From Halalkaliarchaeum sp. AArc-CO (lineage in GTDB: Archaea; Halobacteriota; Halobacteria; Halobacteriales; Haloferacaceae), in contig NZ_CP087723.1 in the NCBI RefSeq assembly GCF_024972735.1, positions 186,001 through 250,000 of the forward strand: a DNA stretch of 64,000 bases. The letters run 5' to 3'. Below, piece by piece: positions 27,701 through 35,416 of the stretch (its first letter is position 1; each line of letters begins with the position of its first letter). Below the pieces are notes generated by a model, which ran no database searches, had not been told where the DNA came from, and was given only the letters and a program-made list of their open reading frames with translations. A program made the translations under genes and the position numbers.

Positions 27701-28229
27701 GACCGACTCGATCACGATGCCCGGCTTCACCGACGAGCAGATCAAAGCCCAGATCAGCGCCGCGCTGGAGACCAACCCCGAGGAGAAGGTGCTCACCTTC
27801 GCGTGTAACTGGTGTTCCTACGCCGGCGCCGACCAGGCCGGCATCGAGAAGCGCAGCTATCCCGAGAGCATCCGGATCGTCCGAACCATGTGCTCGGGCC
27901 GGGTCGACGAGGAGTTCGTCGACCACGCCTTCGAGGAGGGCGCCGGCGCGGTGCTGGTGACCGGCTGTCACATCGGCGACTGCCACTACATCGACGCCAA
28001 CACCTACACCGAAGAGCGCGTCAACCGCTGGCAGAACAAACTCGACGAGGAGGACGAGGGTCGGCTCCAGCTCGAGTGGATCAGCGCAGCCGAGGGCGAG
28101 CGATTCGCCGCCAAGGCGACCGAGATGGACGAAGTCGTCCGGGAGTTCGTCGCCGACCGCGTCCGGGCCGACGGCGGCTGTTGTGGCGACTGTGACGCTG
28201 ACTCGACGCAGGGGGGTGACCGCCAATGA
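24738..28229 (+). CDS. hdrA: HdrA-HdrA-ferredoxin-MvhD fusion flavoprotein
   Basis: An 1163-residue soluble iron-sulfur flavoprotein, about twice normal HdrA size. Order: (1) HdrA-like FAD module, residues 1-450, with GGGIAG 27-32, GGKMAALDKNFPTLDCSIC 57-74, a cysteine-rich insert (CTRCDDCVEAC 122-132; CMNDPPNRMPCDRCQRAC 169-186; C190) and YCVGSRDQRHCEYCSRVCC 268-286; (2) HdrA N-terminal-type domain 465-590 (CHCGSN 471-476, CSPKTHGPTFE); (3) a second FAD module, GGGIAG 609-614 and VGCVGSRD 748-755; (4) two [4Fe-4S] motifs, CIGCTRCAEVC 947-957 and CMGCGTCASAC 977-987; (5) an MvhD-like domain, CNWC 1023-1026, C1052, C1077, C1082, then a CCGDC tail 1148-1152. In related systems HdrA hosts the bifurcating FAD. 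It overlaps korG and hdrCB. The substrate is unknown. Confidence 0.9.
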   Translation: MSVDRVDPLGTGRTATERVDADVLVVGGGIAGIQSSLDLADSGAEVVLVERSPSIGGKMAALDKNFPTLDCSICIEGPVMSDAIEHDNIEVLTLAELTDLSGAAGDFTADVYQAPRFVGDECTRCDDCVEACPEYAPNEFDEGMGSRTAIFTPFEQAEPGPYVVDLDTCMNDPPNRMPCDRCQRACGPDCIDFEMAPTEYEIDVSSVIVATGFDLLNPEVIDEYGYGEHPDVLTSMEYERMLDAAGPTEGHIVRPSDGEHPEDVLFVYCVGSRDQRHCEYCSRVCCMYSNKQAIQSVDHGVDDVTALYMDMRAFGKGFDDFYDRAREEADVDYVRGRPAAVDTDGDSPVVRYEDADAGEVREEAYDMVVLAPALIPSDGTPDLAARLGVEVDDDGFFATTEAGGDMTETTRNGVYAAGAATGPKDIPDSVAEASGAASRALSHVEERTWPEPVDVEPIDATGEERVGVFVCHCGSNIAGTIDVEEVADWAEDLPNVEYTEDLLFACAGNTQEHITETVKEHELNRVVVASCSPKTHGPTFERVIAEAGLNKYLLEMANVRNHNSWVHDDERSATEKAKDMVKMAVDKAAFLTPLEEIEQPVEQTGVVIGGGIAGMSAAVSMAESGHEVHLIEREAELGGQLRHLEELHPGGRDADELLERRKRQLDESGVVVHTDTDVEGVSGHIGNFAINLDSGETVDAGAVVLATGASPYEPEEFGYDDNLEVITNRELDARLADGGVDADRVTFVGCVGSRDGDRGCSRYCCSSIVGQANQLAADGATVDVVNKDVRTFTRGGEEAYRAAQKQGVRFFRYDQDTPAGEALSYDAEAGELSFHERTLDREVVLEPDLIVLATGLRSNGADEEGDVASQLTVTRDEEQFLLESHPKLGPVEASVGGVFMAGTAQGPKGVRDAVDGALGTAAKADALLSKEEITQEPLAAQIDPETCIGCTRCAEVCPYNAVEGEAQSVHSVIEAACMGCGTCASACPTDSITMPGFTDEQIKAQISAALETNPEEKVLTFACNWCSYAGADQAGIEKRSYPESIRIVRTMCSGRVDEEFVDHAFEEGAGAVLVTGCHIGDCHYIDANTYTEERVNRWQNKLDEEDEGRLQLEWISAAEGERFAAKATEMDEVVREFVADRVRADGGCCGDCDADSTQGGDRQ

Positions 28230-29416
28230 GCAAAGCCGACGAGGCGGCGCCCCTGTACGTCGACGACGACCGGTGGGACCGGATCGTCGAGGCGACCGAC
28301 GGCGCCGCGAGCGTCTGCTACCAGTGTGGTACCTGCACCGCGAGCTGTCCGTACGACGCGATCGACGAGAAGCCGATCCGGGTGCGGGAGCTGATGCGCG
28401 GAAGCCAGCTCGGCGTCGACGGCGTCGGAGAGGAGCTCTACCGGTGTCTCACGTGCAAGGAGTGTGAGGCCAGCTGTCCACGCGGCGTCGACATCATGGA
28501 CGCCATCGGCGGGCTCCGGGAGGTCGCCTTCGAGGAGGACGCCGCGCCCGGTCGGCTCGAGGGGGCGCTCTGGAGCGTCTACGAGGAGGACAACCCGTGG
28601 GAGCGCCCCGCGAGCGAGCGGGACGCCTGGCTCGAGGAGGTTCCGGACGACCTCGACGTGCCGGTCGGCGGGGAAGCCGAGGTGCTCTACTACGTCGGCT
28701 GTACGCCCTCCTACGACCCGTCGCTGCAGTCGGTGCCGGCGGCGATGGTGCAGTTGCTCGAGGCGGCCGGCGTCGATTACACCGTCCTCGGCGACGAGGA
28801 GGTCTGCTGTGGCGACGTGGTCAGACAGACGGGCGAGCCTGACTTCTTCCAGCAGCTCTCTGAGATGAACGCGGCGACTTTCGCCGAGACGGGCGCGGAG
28901 ACGATCGTCACCACGAGCCCGCACTGCGCGGAAACGTTCGAGGACGGCGCAGATCTCGCCGCCGATGTCGTCCACTACACCGAGTATCTGGCGGACCTGG
29001 TCGAGGAGGGTCACCTCGAATTCGGCGATCTCGATCGGACGGTGACGTTCCACGATCCCTGTTACCTCGCCCGGGGGATGGCCGCCGTCGAGGCGCCCCG
29101 GCGGCTGCTTTCGGCGGCCGGCGTCGAGGTAGACGAACTCGCCGAGTCCGGGACGGACACGCTCTGCTGTGGTGGCGGCGGCGGCAACATGTGGCGCGAG
29201 GGCGACGGCGGGAAACGCTTTGCGGACGTCCGCGCGAAACAGGCCGACGACACCGAGGCGGAGGAGTTACTCACGGCCTGCCCCTACTGCGTGCAGACAC
29301 TCGACGACGGCGTGAAGAAGGTCGGCGCCGAGGCGCCCGTCCGGGAGCTGGCGACGGTGTTGCTCGAGGCGTTCGAGGCCGGCGACGATACGGACGCGAA
29401 CGATGGAGGTGACTGA
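28226..29416 (+). CDS. hdrCB: HdrC-HdrB fusion (CCG-domain iron-sulfur protein)
   Basis: A 396-residue soluble protein joining HdrC and HdrB. The HdrC part has two cubane cluster motifs, CYQCGTCTASC at 31-41 and CLTCKECEASC at 74-84. The HdrB part has two CCG domains. The first keeps C159, C194-C195 and C234 but has Ser231 in place of the first Cys of the final CxxC; the second is complete (C279, C314-C315, C352, C355). In characterised HdrB these sites hold noncubane clusters that split a disulfide. The second domain should be able to bind one; the first may hold a different cluster or none. Annotators may call this GlpC- or HdrD-like. Four-base overlap with hdrA, then etfA. Confidence 0.88.
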   Translation: MSKADEAAPLYVDDDRWDRIVEATDGAASVCYQCGTCTASCPYDAIDEKPIRVRELMRGSQLGVDGVGEELYRCLTCKECEASCPRGVDIMDAIGGLREVAFEEDAAPGRLEGALWSVYEEDNPWERPASERDAWLEEVPDDLDVPVGGEAEVLYYVGCTPSYDPSLQSVPAAMVQLLEAAGVDYTVLGDEEVCCGDVVRQTGEPDFFQQLSEMNAATFAETGAETIVTTSPHCAETFEDGADLAADVVHYTEYLADLVEEGHLEFGDLDRTVTFHDPCYLARGMAAVEAPRRLLSAAGVEVDELAESGTDTLCCGGGGGNMWREGDGGKRFADVRAKQADDTEAEELLTACPYCVQTLDDGVKKVGAEAPVRELATVLLEAFEAGDDTDANDGGD

Positions 29417-29417
29417 C

Positions 29418-30416
29418 ATGACTGCCTACGACAACGACATCTGGGTGTACCTGGAAGCGGAAGACGGTGTGGTATCGAACGTCAGCTACGAGATCCTCGG
29501 GAAGGCCAGAGAGCTCGCAGAAGAGGTCGACACCGGGGTGACCGGCGTCCTGGTGGGCGCCGGAGACGACCTCGACGGGCTGGCGGAGGCGGCGATCGCC
29601 CGCGGTGCCGACGGGGTCGTGCAGATCGAACACGAACTGCTCGACGTCTACCGGCCCGAAACGTACGTCGACGCCGTCGAGGGGGCGCTCCTCGAGGGCG
29701 ATCCCGCGATGTTCCTGTCGCCGGCGACCAACGACGGGATCGGGCTGGCCGGCAGGCTGGCGGTCCGGCTCCACGCCGGGCTCAACGCCGACGTCGTCAG
29801 GCTGGAGATCGACGACGACGGGAGCCTCGTCGGCGGCGTCCCCGCCTTCGCCGGCGGGATCCTCGCGATGGTGAAAGCGAAGGGCAGACCGCAGATGAGC
29901 ACCGTCCGACCGGGGGTGTTCACCGCGCTCGAGCCCGACGACTCCCGGGAGGGTGACGTCGCGGTTCGCGAGCCCGACCTCGGCGAGGCGGACCTCCGCA
30001 CGGAGATCCTGGACCGGGAGGTCGGCGAGACCGTCGACCTCCCCGGCGCGGACGTGGTCGTCTGTGCCGGTCGCGGGTTCGACGGGGATCTGGAGCTGGC
30101 GCGAGAACTCACTGGGGCGCTCGATGGGACGCTCGGGGTAACTCGGCCGCTGTGCGACGAGGGGCTCGTGTCCCGGGAGCGACAGATCGGCTCGACCGGC
30201 TACTCCCTGCAGGCGGACGTGGCGATCTGTGCCGGTATCAGCGGTTCGGTGTACTTCACCTCCGGCCTCGACGACGTCGACACCGTGATCGCGGTGAACA
30301 CCGACCCCGAGGAGCCGATCTTCGATCACGCTGACTACTGTATCGAGGGCGACCTCTTCGAGGTGTTGCCGCCGCTGATCGACCGACTGGAGGCCGAGGG
30401 GGTGATCTCCGCATGA
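29418..30416 (+). CDS. etfA: Electron transfer flavoprotein, alpha subunit
   Basis: A 332-residue EtfA. The FAD-binding C-terminal domain shows QIGSTGYSLQADVAICAG (257-274) with GISGSVYFTSGL, then VNTDPEEPIFDHADY at 293-307. No extra ferredoxin domain. ETFs pass electrons between flavoenzymes; bifurcating ETFs carry a second reactive FAD in EtfB. ATG 29418 is preferred because the sequence ggaggtga at 29405-29412, which overlaps the end of hdrCB, lies at the right distance for a ribosome binding site. A start at 29403 would add only five residues. Confidence 0.92.
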   Translation: MTAYDNDIWVYLEAEDGVVSNVSYEILGKARELAEEVDTGVTGVLVGAGDDLDGLAEAAIARGADGVVQIEHELLDVYRPETYVDAVEGALLEGDPAMFLSPATNDGIGLAGRLAVRLHAGLNADVVRLEIDDDGSLVGGVPAFAGGILAMVKAKGRPQMSTVRPGVFTALEPDDSREGDVAVREPDLGEADLRTEILDREVGETVDLPGADVVVCAGRGFDGDLELARELTGALDGTLGVTRPLCDEGLVSRERQIGSTGYSLQADVAICAGISGSVYFTSGLDDVDTVIAVNTDPEEPIFDHADYCIEGDLFEVLPPLIDRLEAEGVISA

Positions 30417-31216
30417 CGCTCACCGTCGCCGTCGCGGTGAAGGTCGTCCCCAAACCCGAGGAGGTGAGCCTCGACGAGGAGACGATGACGATCGACCGGG
30501 AGGACGCCGACTCGCAGCTGGATCCCGCCGCCAAGAACGCCGTCGAGATGGCGCTCCAGCTGAAGGACGCGGCCCTGGAGGCCGGCGAGGACGCGGAAGT
30601 GATTGCGGTGTCGATGGGGCCGCCGTTCTTCGAGGAGCACCTCCAGGACGTGGTCGCGATGGGCGCCGACGACGCGGTGTTGCTCTCGGATCGAGCCTTC
30701 GCAGGCGCCGACACCTACCCGACGAGCCGGGTGCTCGCGGCCGGCGTCCGGAAGGTCGGCGACGTCGACCTGGTGCTGTGTGGCGAGGAGTCGTCGGACT
30801 CCTCGACCGGGCAGGTCCCGCCGGGGATCGCCGAGTGGCTCGACGCCGCCCAGGTGATGGCCGTAAGCGAGGCGGAAATCGAGGACGGGAGCCTGCGTGC
30901 GGTCCGGACGAAAGCCGGGGGCGAGGAGACCGTCCGGGTGCCGCTTCCGACCGTCGCGAGCGTGGAGTACGGCGTCAACGATCCCCGATTCCCCGACTTC
31001 AAGCGCAAGCGGTGGGCCGAAAACGAGTGGGAGCTCACCGTCTACGACGCCGGTGATCTCGACCTGCCGGAATCGGAACTCGGGCTGGACGGCTCCTACA
31101 CCGAGGTGGCGGATCTGGAGGCGATCGAAGGCCCCGACCGCCTGGGCGAGTGGGTCGAGGGCGACCCCGAAACGCAGGCCGACGAGATCGCGTCGGTGCT
31201 CGCAGAGCGGCTCTAG
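30413..31216 (+). CDS. etfB: Electron transfer flavoprotein, beta subunit
   Basis: A 267-residue EtfB with the typical start (VAVKVVPKPEEVSLDEETM), LDPAAKNAVEMALQL and the nucleotide loop CGEESSDSSTGQVPPGIAEW at 123-142. The position where bifurcating clostridial EtfB has DGDTAQVGP reads SDSSTGQVPP here, so the class (bifurcating or not) cannot be called from motif alone. It is the last gene of the kor-hdr-etf unit, overlapping etfA by four bases. The following AT-rich stretch (gcaaaaaacgaaaacgaaat) ends the unit and precedes the convergent cold-shock gene. Confidence 0.91.
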   Translation: MTLTVAVAVKVVPKPEEVSLDEETMTIDREDADSQLDPAAKNAVEMALQLKDAALEAGEDAEVIAVSMGPPFFEEHLQDVVAMGADDAVLLSDRAFAGADTYPTSRVLAAGVRKVGDVDLVLCGEESSDSSTGQVPPGIAEWLDAAQVMAVSEAEIEDGSLRAVRTKAGGEETVRVPLPTVASVEYGVNDPRFPDFKRKRWAENEWELTVYDAGDLDLPESELGLDGSYTEVADLEAIEGPDRLGEWVEGDPETQADEIASVLAERL

Positions 31217-31309
31217 CCCGGCTGTCGGCACCGCTCTCGATTGGTAGGTTCGCAAAAAACGAAAACGAAATTACGACGCGTCGAAAGACGACGCGTCCGT
31301 TCGAATCAG

Positions 31310-31507
31310 TTACTGCACGCGGACGACGTTCGTCGCGCGGGGGCCCTTGGGGGCCTGTTCGATGTCGAAGTCGATCTCGGTCCCTTCGGACAGATCCTCG
31401 CCGCCAACGTCCTCCATGTGGAAGAACACGTCGTCGTCGGAGTCGCCAGTCGAAATGAAACCGTAGCCGCCAGTGTCGTTGAAGAAATCAACAGTTCCGT
31501 TTGCCAT
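31310..31507 (-). CDS. cspA: Cold-shock domain protein
   Basis: A 65-residue single cold-shock (OB-fold) domain that binds single-stranded nucleic acid. RNP1-like GGYGFIST and RNP2-like DVFFHMED are present with the usual start MANGTVDFFN; the C-terminal GPRATNVVRV is normal. Haloarchaea carry one to several such genes, often abundant at low temperature or during growth transitions. ATG at 31505-31507 is chosen over an upstream in-frame ATG. A TATA-like stretch on the minus strand (aagttatattc near 31581-31591) would give a leader of about 45 bases. It converges on the etfB end. Confidence 0.95.
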   Translation of the reverse strand: MANGTVDFFNDTGGYGFISTGDSDDDVFFHMEDVGGEDLSEGTEIDFDIEQAPKGPRATNVVRVQ

Positions 31508-31761
31508 TGCAATTACACGTGGGATAGTCACGCGGTTAAGGGTTCCTATCTGTCCACGAAACTCTGGATCTAGCATTCGAATATAACTTTTTTGCCCTCT
31601 GTTCCGGATATTCGTCCTCGAATCGGCAGTTCTCGCGAAAAAAGTGACTGGTTCGGTGAAACGACTGGAAGCTCCTCCGGGATCTTGGCTTTCGACGGGA
31701 CGGCAACGCCTTCGGCCTCCCGCTTCGACGGTCTTTTCCGCGTCGCTCTCGTGTCACCCAC

Positions 31762-32451
31762 GTGAATTCTACAGACGTTCGGCGCAGCTGGGCGGAGCGC
31801 TCGGGCGAGTACTCCCCGGCGTACTACGCCTACTACGGGCCGAACGAGACGAGCGAGCTCCTTCGAGGTCTCCTCGCGCGCACCGTCGGCACCGACGCGT
31901 CCGTCCTCGAGGTGGGGTGTAGCTCGGGCCGACACCTCTCGCATCTCCTGGACCACGAGTTTTCCGATCTGTCCGGTATCGAGGTCAACGAAGACGCTCT
32001 CGACGTGATGGCCGAGACCTATCCGGCCCTCGCCGCCGAAGGGACGTTCTACCTGGACGCGGTCGAGGACGTCGTCTGCGGCTTCGAGGACGACCGGTTC
32101 GATGCGATCTACTCGGTGCAGACGCTCCAGCACCTCCATCCGGACATCGAGTGGGTCTTCGACGAGCTGGTCAGGGTCGCGGGGGAGCTGCTCGTCACCG
32201 TCGAAAACGAACGCCAGGCAGTCGGCGACGGGCGAGATGACGCCGCGGATCCGTCGGGCGACCCGCCGGTGAGCCACGTCAACGACGAGTTCCCGCTGTA
32301 CCACCGCAACTGGGGGAACGTGTTCACTGCCCGGGGATGTCGGGAGGCCGACGTCGGGGCCGAACTCGGGGTCGACGTCCCCGACGATCACAGGGAAACC
32401 GTCCGGGCGTTCCGACCGCCGTCGGAGGACGGGGGCCGGACGGGTCGCTAA
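31762..32451 (+). CDS. Class I SAM-dependent methyltransferase
   Basis: A 229-residue Rossmann-fold methyltransferase. The SAM-binding motif I is VLEVGCSSGRHLSHL, the acidic end of strand 2 is LSGIEVNEDALDVM, and IYSVQTLQHLHPDIEWVF matches the HLP-type motif 4. Between about residues 150 and 190 there is a polar insertion (GDGRDDAADPSGDPP). Substrate is unknown; relatives methylate small molecules or tRNA nucleosides. The start is GTG 31762, as no ATG lies nearby in frame. It converges on leuS. Confidence 0.85.
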   Translation: MNSTDVRRSWAERSGEYSPAYYAYYGPNETSELLRGLLARTVGTDASVLEVGCSSGRHLSHLLDHEFSDLSGIEVNEDALDVMAETYPALAAEGTFYLDAVEDVVCGFEDDRFDAIYSVQTLQHLHPDIEWVFDELVRVAGELLVTVENERQAVGDGRDDAADPSGDPPVSHVNDEFPLYHRNWGNVFTARGCREADVGAELGVDVPDDHRETVRAFRPPSEDGGRTGR

Positions 32452-32510
32452 GCCGGGTTTCGATACCGCACAAAAACATCGTTGGTGACGAACCGCGTCG
32501 GGGTCGGACG

Positions 32511-35246
32511 CTACTCCTCGATGTGAATCGCGGGCCGACCCGGCTCGGCCGTTCGGGCGACGTCGTCGTCGGCCTCCTCGGCTGGGAGCACCCGCACCGG
32601 CGCCTCGAACTCCCGTTCGATCAGCCAGGCGGCCTCCCGGAGCGCCTCGTACTCCCGCTCGGGCGGCAGCGTGAGCGTGAGCGCCTCGCGTTCGGCGTCG
32701 AGTTCCTTGCCGTAGTCGGCGGCGGCGTCCCCGTGCTCGCGGATCTCGGCGTCGCCCATCAGCTCGGAGATTAGGTTGTCCGCGTCGCTCTCGACGGCGA
32801 TCTCGAGCGCCCGGAACTTCCAGCCGGGCGTCACGACGACATCGATCCGCTCGGGTTCGGAGATTCCGGCGACGTCGACGATCTGGCGGACGTCCTCGCG
32901 GGTGTTTTCCACGAGCTTCCGGCGCTCGTCTGCGCCCTCGACGTCGCCGACGGGTTCTGGCCAGTCGGCGTCGACGAGGAGCCCCTCGTCGACCCAGTCG
33001 CTTCCGCCGTCGGCGTCGCCGAGGGCGTCGTACAGCTCCTCACACAGGTGTGGTGACACCGGCGCCAGCAGTTTGACCGCGGCCACCAGCCCCCGCTCGA
33101 CGGTCGACGCGTGGGGCTGTTCCCCGCGTTCTTCGGCGTGTTCGCGGTACTGACGGAGCGTCCGCACCAGCTTCTGGGCTTCCCGCAGCGCGGTGTTGAA
33201 CGTCAGCGTCTCGTAGTCGGCTGTCGCGGCGTCGATCGTCGCGTCGATCTCGCTTTCGACGTAGTCAGCGACGGGCGTACGGTCGCCGTTCGGGCGGTCC
33301 GAGACGAACGCCTCCACCTCGTTTTTGAGCCGTGCCAGGAACCGGTAGGTCGACCGGACGCCCTCCTCGCTCCAGTCGAAGTCGCGTTCCGGCTGGGCGG
33401 CCTGCATCATGAACAGCCGGGCCGTATCGGCGCCGTACTCCTCGACGATGCGCTGGGGGGAGACGACGTTGCCCTTCGATTTGGACATCTTGCTCCCCTC
33501 GAGCTGGACCATTCCCTGTGCGAGCAGGTTGGTGAACGGTTCGCGGTGCTCGAGCCCCTCGTGGTCGGCCAGTACCTTGGTGAAAAACCGCGAATAGAGG
33601 AGGTGCATCACGGCGTGTTCGATCCCGCCGACGTACTGGTCGACCGGCATCCAGTCGTTTGCCCGCTCCAGGTCGAACGGCGCCTCCTCGAGGCCCGGCG
33701 AGACGTACCGCAGGAAGTACCACGAGGAGTCGACGAACGTGTCCATGGTGTCGGTCTCGCGGACGGCCTCGCCCCCGCACTCGGGACAGGTCGTCTCCTT
33801 CCACTCGTCGGCTTCGTCCAGCGGGTTGCCGGTGGTATTTATAAACTCCGGCAGCTCGACGGGCAGCTCCCCCTCGGACACCAGCACCGGGCCGCAGTCG
33901 TCACAGTGGACGACCGGGATCGGCGTCCCCCAGTAGCGCTGCCGGGAGATGCCCCAGTCGCGCAGCCGGTACTGGGTTGCCTCCTCGGCGCCGGGGGTGT
34001 CTTCAGTGATCCGCTCGCGGGCGGTCTCGCTGTCGAGCCCGGTGTAGTCGCCGGAGTTTACGAGCACGCCGTCGTCGGTGAACGCTCCCTCGCTGACGGC
34101 GGGCGCTTCGGGGGCGGTCTCCCCGTCCCAGTCGTCGGGTTCGGGGGCGATCACGGGATCGATGTCGATCCCCATCTTCGAGGCGAACTCGTGGTCGCGG
34201 TGGTCGTGGCCCGGAACGCCCATCAGCGCACCGGTGCCGACGTCCGACAGCACGAAGTCGGCGACGAAGACGGGAAGATCCTCGCCGGTGACGGGGTTTT
34301 TCGCCGTCAGGTCGGTCCGGACGCCGTTGGGTTCGTCGCCGTCGGGATCGGCTTCGTGATGGAGGAACTCGTGGACGGCGTCGTCGATCTCGATCAGCTT
34401 CTCGGTGATCGGGTGGTCTGGCGCAAGCGCGAAGAACGTCGCGCCGAAGACGGTGTCGGCCCGGGTGGTGAACGCATCGACGGTGCCGTACTCCCGGCCG
34501 TCCCCGTCCGCTCCCTCCGGTCCGGAGATCTCGAACGGGAGGGTCGTCCCGTACTGTCGACCGATCCAGTTGCGCTGCATCTGCCGGACGGAGTCGGGCC
34601 ACCCCTCGAGTTCGTCGATGTACTCGACCAGTTCGTCGGCGTACTCGGTGATCTCCAGGAACCATTGGGACAGCTCCCGCGTCTCGACGGGCGTGTCACA
34701 TCGCCAGCACAGCTCCGCGTCGCCCTCGACTTCGACCTGCTCGTCGGCGAGGACAGTTTCACAGGAGGGACACCAGTTGACGTCGGCGTCGCGTCGCTCG
34801 ACGAGCCCCTCCTCGTAGAAGCGGCGGAACAGCCACTGGTTCCACCGGTAGTACTCCGGCGTACAGGTAGTGACTTCCCGGTCCCAGTCGTAGCCGAAGC
34901 CCATCGACTCCATCTGTCCTTTCATCGTCTCGATGCAGTCGAACGTCCAGTCCCGGGGGTTGGTGTCCCGTTCCTTGGCGGCGTTTTCGGCGGGGAGGCC
35001 GAACGCGTCCCACCCCATCGGGTGGAGCACCTCGTCGCCACGCATCCGTCGGTACCGGGCGTAGGCGTCGGTTATCGTGTAGTTCCGGACGTGCCCCATG
35101 TGGAGCTTCCCGGAGGGATATGGGTACATTCCCAGGACGTAGGTCGGATCCTCGGCGTCGTCCGGGATTCGGTACGCGTCGGCCTCGTCCCAGGCCTCCT
35201 GCCATCGTCGCTCGACTGCCGTGTGGTCGTAGCCCTGTTCGGACAT
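32511..35246 (-). CDS. leuS: Leucine--tRNA ligase
   Basis: A 911-residue class Ia aminoacyl-tRNA synthetase. The HIGH-type motif is YPSGKLHMGH, the KMSKS loop is GSKMSKSKGN, and the zinc-ribbon-like insert is CPSCETVLADEQVEVEGD plus CWRCD. A second ribbon (CDDCGP and CPECGGEA) sits near the editing domain. The CP1 editing region (residues about 225-420) holds the typical TGALMGVPGHDHRD. The architecture is the bacterial-like form that many haloarchaea carry. Length is normal; ATG 35246 is the only plausible start. Confidence 0.96.
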   Translation of the reverse strand: MSEQGYDHTAVERRWQEAWDEADAYRIPDDAEDPTYVLGMYPYPSGKLHMGHVRNYTITDAYARYRRMRGDEVLHPMGWDAFGLPAENAAKERDTNPRDWTFDCIETMKGQMESMGFGYDWDREVTTCTPEYYRWNQWLFRRFYEEGLVERRDADVNWCPSCETVLADEQVEVEGDAELCWRCDTPVETRELSQWFLEITEYADELVEYIDELEGWPDSVRQMQRNWIGRQYGTTLPFEISGPEGADGDGREYGTVDAFTTRADTVFGATFFALAPDHPITEKLIEIDDAVHEFLHHEADPDGDEPNGVRTDLTAKNPVTGEDLPVFVADFVLSDVGTGALMGVPGHDHRDHEFASKMGIDIDPVIAPEPDDWDGETAPEAPAVSEGAFTDDGVLVNSGDYTGLDSETARERITEDTPGAEEATQYRLRDWGISRQRYWGTPIPVVHCDDCGPVLVSEGELPVELPEFINTTGNPLDEADEWKETTCPECGGEAVRETDTMDTFVDSSWYFLRYVSPGLEEAPFDLERANDWMPVDQYVGGIEHAVMHLLYSRFFTKVLADHEGLEHREPFTNLLAQGMVQLEGSKMSKSKGNVVSPQRIVEEYGADTARLFMMQAAQPERDFDWSEEGVRSTYRFLARLKNEVEAFVSDRPNGDRTPVADYVESEIDATIDAATADYETLTFNTALREAQKLVRTLRQYREHAEERGEQPHASTVERGLVAAVKLLAPVSPHLCEELYDALGDADGGSDWVDEGLLVDADWPEPVGDVEGADERRKLVENTREDVRQIVDVAGISEPERIDVVVTPGWKFRALEIAVESDADNLISELMGDAEIREHGDAAADYGKELDAEREALTLTLPPEREYEALREAAWLIEREFEAPVRVLPAEEADDDVARTAEPGRPAIHIEE

Positions 35247-35359
35247 GGTGATCGCTTGTACACACGTCCTTCCGTCTCCGTCCTATACCTTTCCATCGAA
35301 CATCCCGTTTCGCAACCGATCTTCTGCTCCGAGGGAGAGTAACGCCGCCGTCAGTGGCT

Positions 35360-35373
35360 CAAACGGCCGTTTG
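35360..35373. promoter_or_regulatory. 14-bp perfect palindrome upstream of SIMPL lipoprotein
   Basis: The palindrome caaacggccgtttg lies about 25 bases before a TATA-like stretch (aatttaagtgtatattc, 35385-35400) and 44 bases before ATG 35417. Position and symmetry fit an operator for an activator or repressor. It lies between two divergent genes (leuS ends its leader at 35246), so it could serve either side. No other copy was noticed in the window. Confidence 0.35.
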
Positions 35374-35416
35374 TGCTATCGCTAATTTAAGTGTATATTC
35401 GCTCCCATGAACGGCT

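Noticed and set aside
26061-28226. Long open frame of 721 codons on the minus strand inside hdrA
   Set aside because: It is the antisense shadow of a GC-rich gene. The plus-strand product has clear cofactor motifs throughout; the minus frame has none and its composition is not halophile-like in the usual acidic way.
28226-29416. Methanogen-type CoM-S-S-CoB heterodisulfide reductase function
   Set aside because: No methanogenesis or CoM/CoB genes are present, haloarchaea are not known to use these cofactors, and one CCG domain lacks a cysteine. Homology is kept, the substrate is not.
21718-31216. Hydrogenase-linked Hdr (Mvh/Vhu) system
   Set aside because: Although the HdrA fusion has an MvhD-like domain, no hydrogenase subunit genes are in the window. 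The partners are KOR and ETF instead.
33111-35342. Open frame of 743 codons on the plus strand opposite leuS
   Set aside because: Antisense shadow of leuS. LeuS has all synthetase motifs, and the opposite frame shows none.
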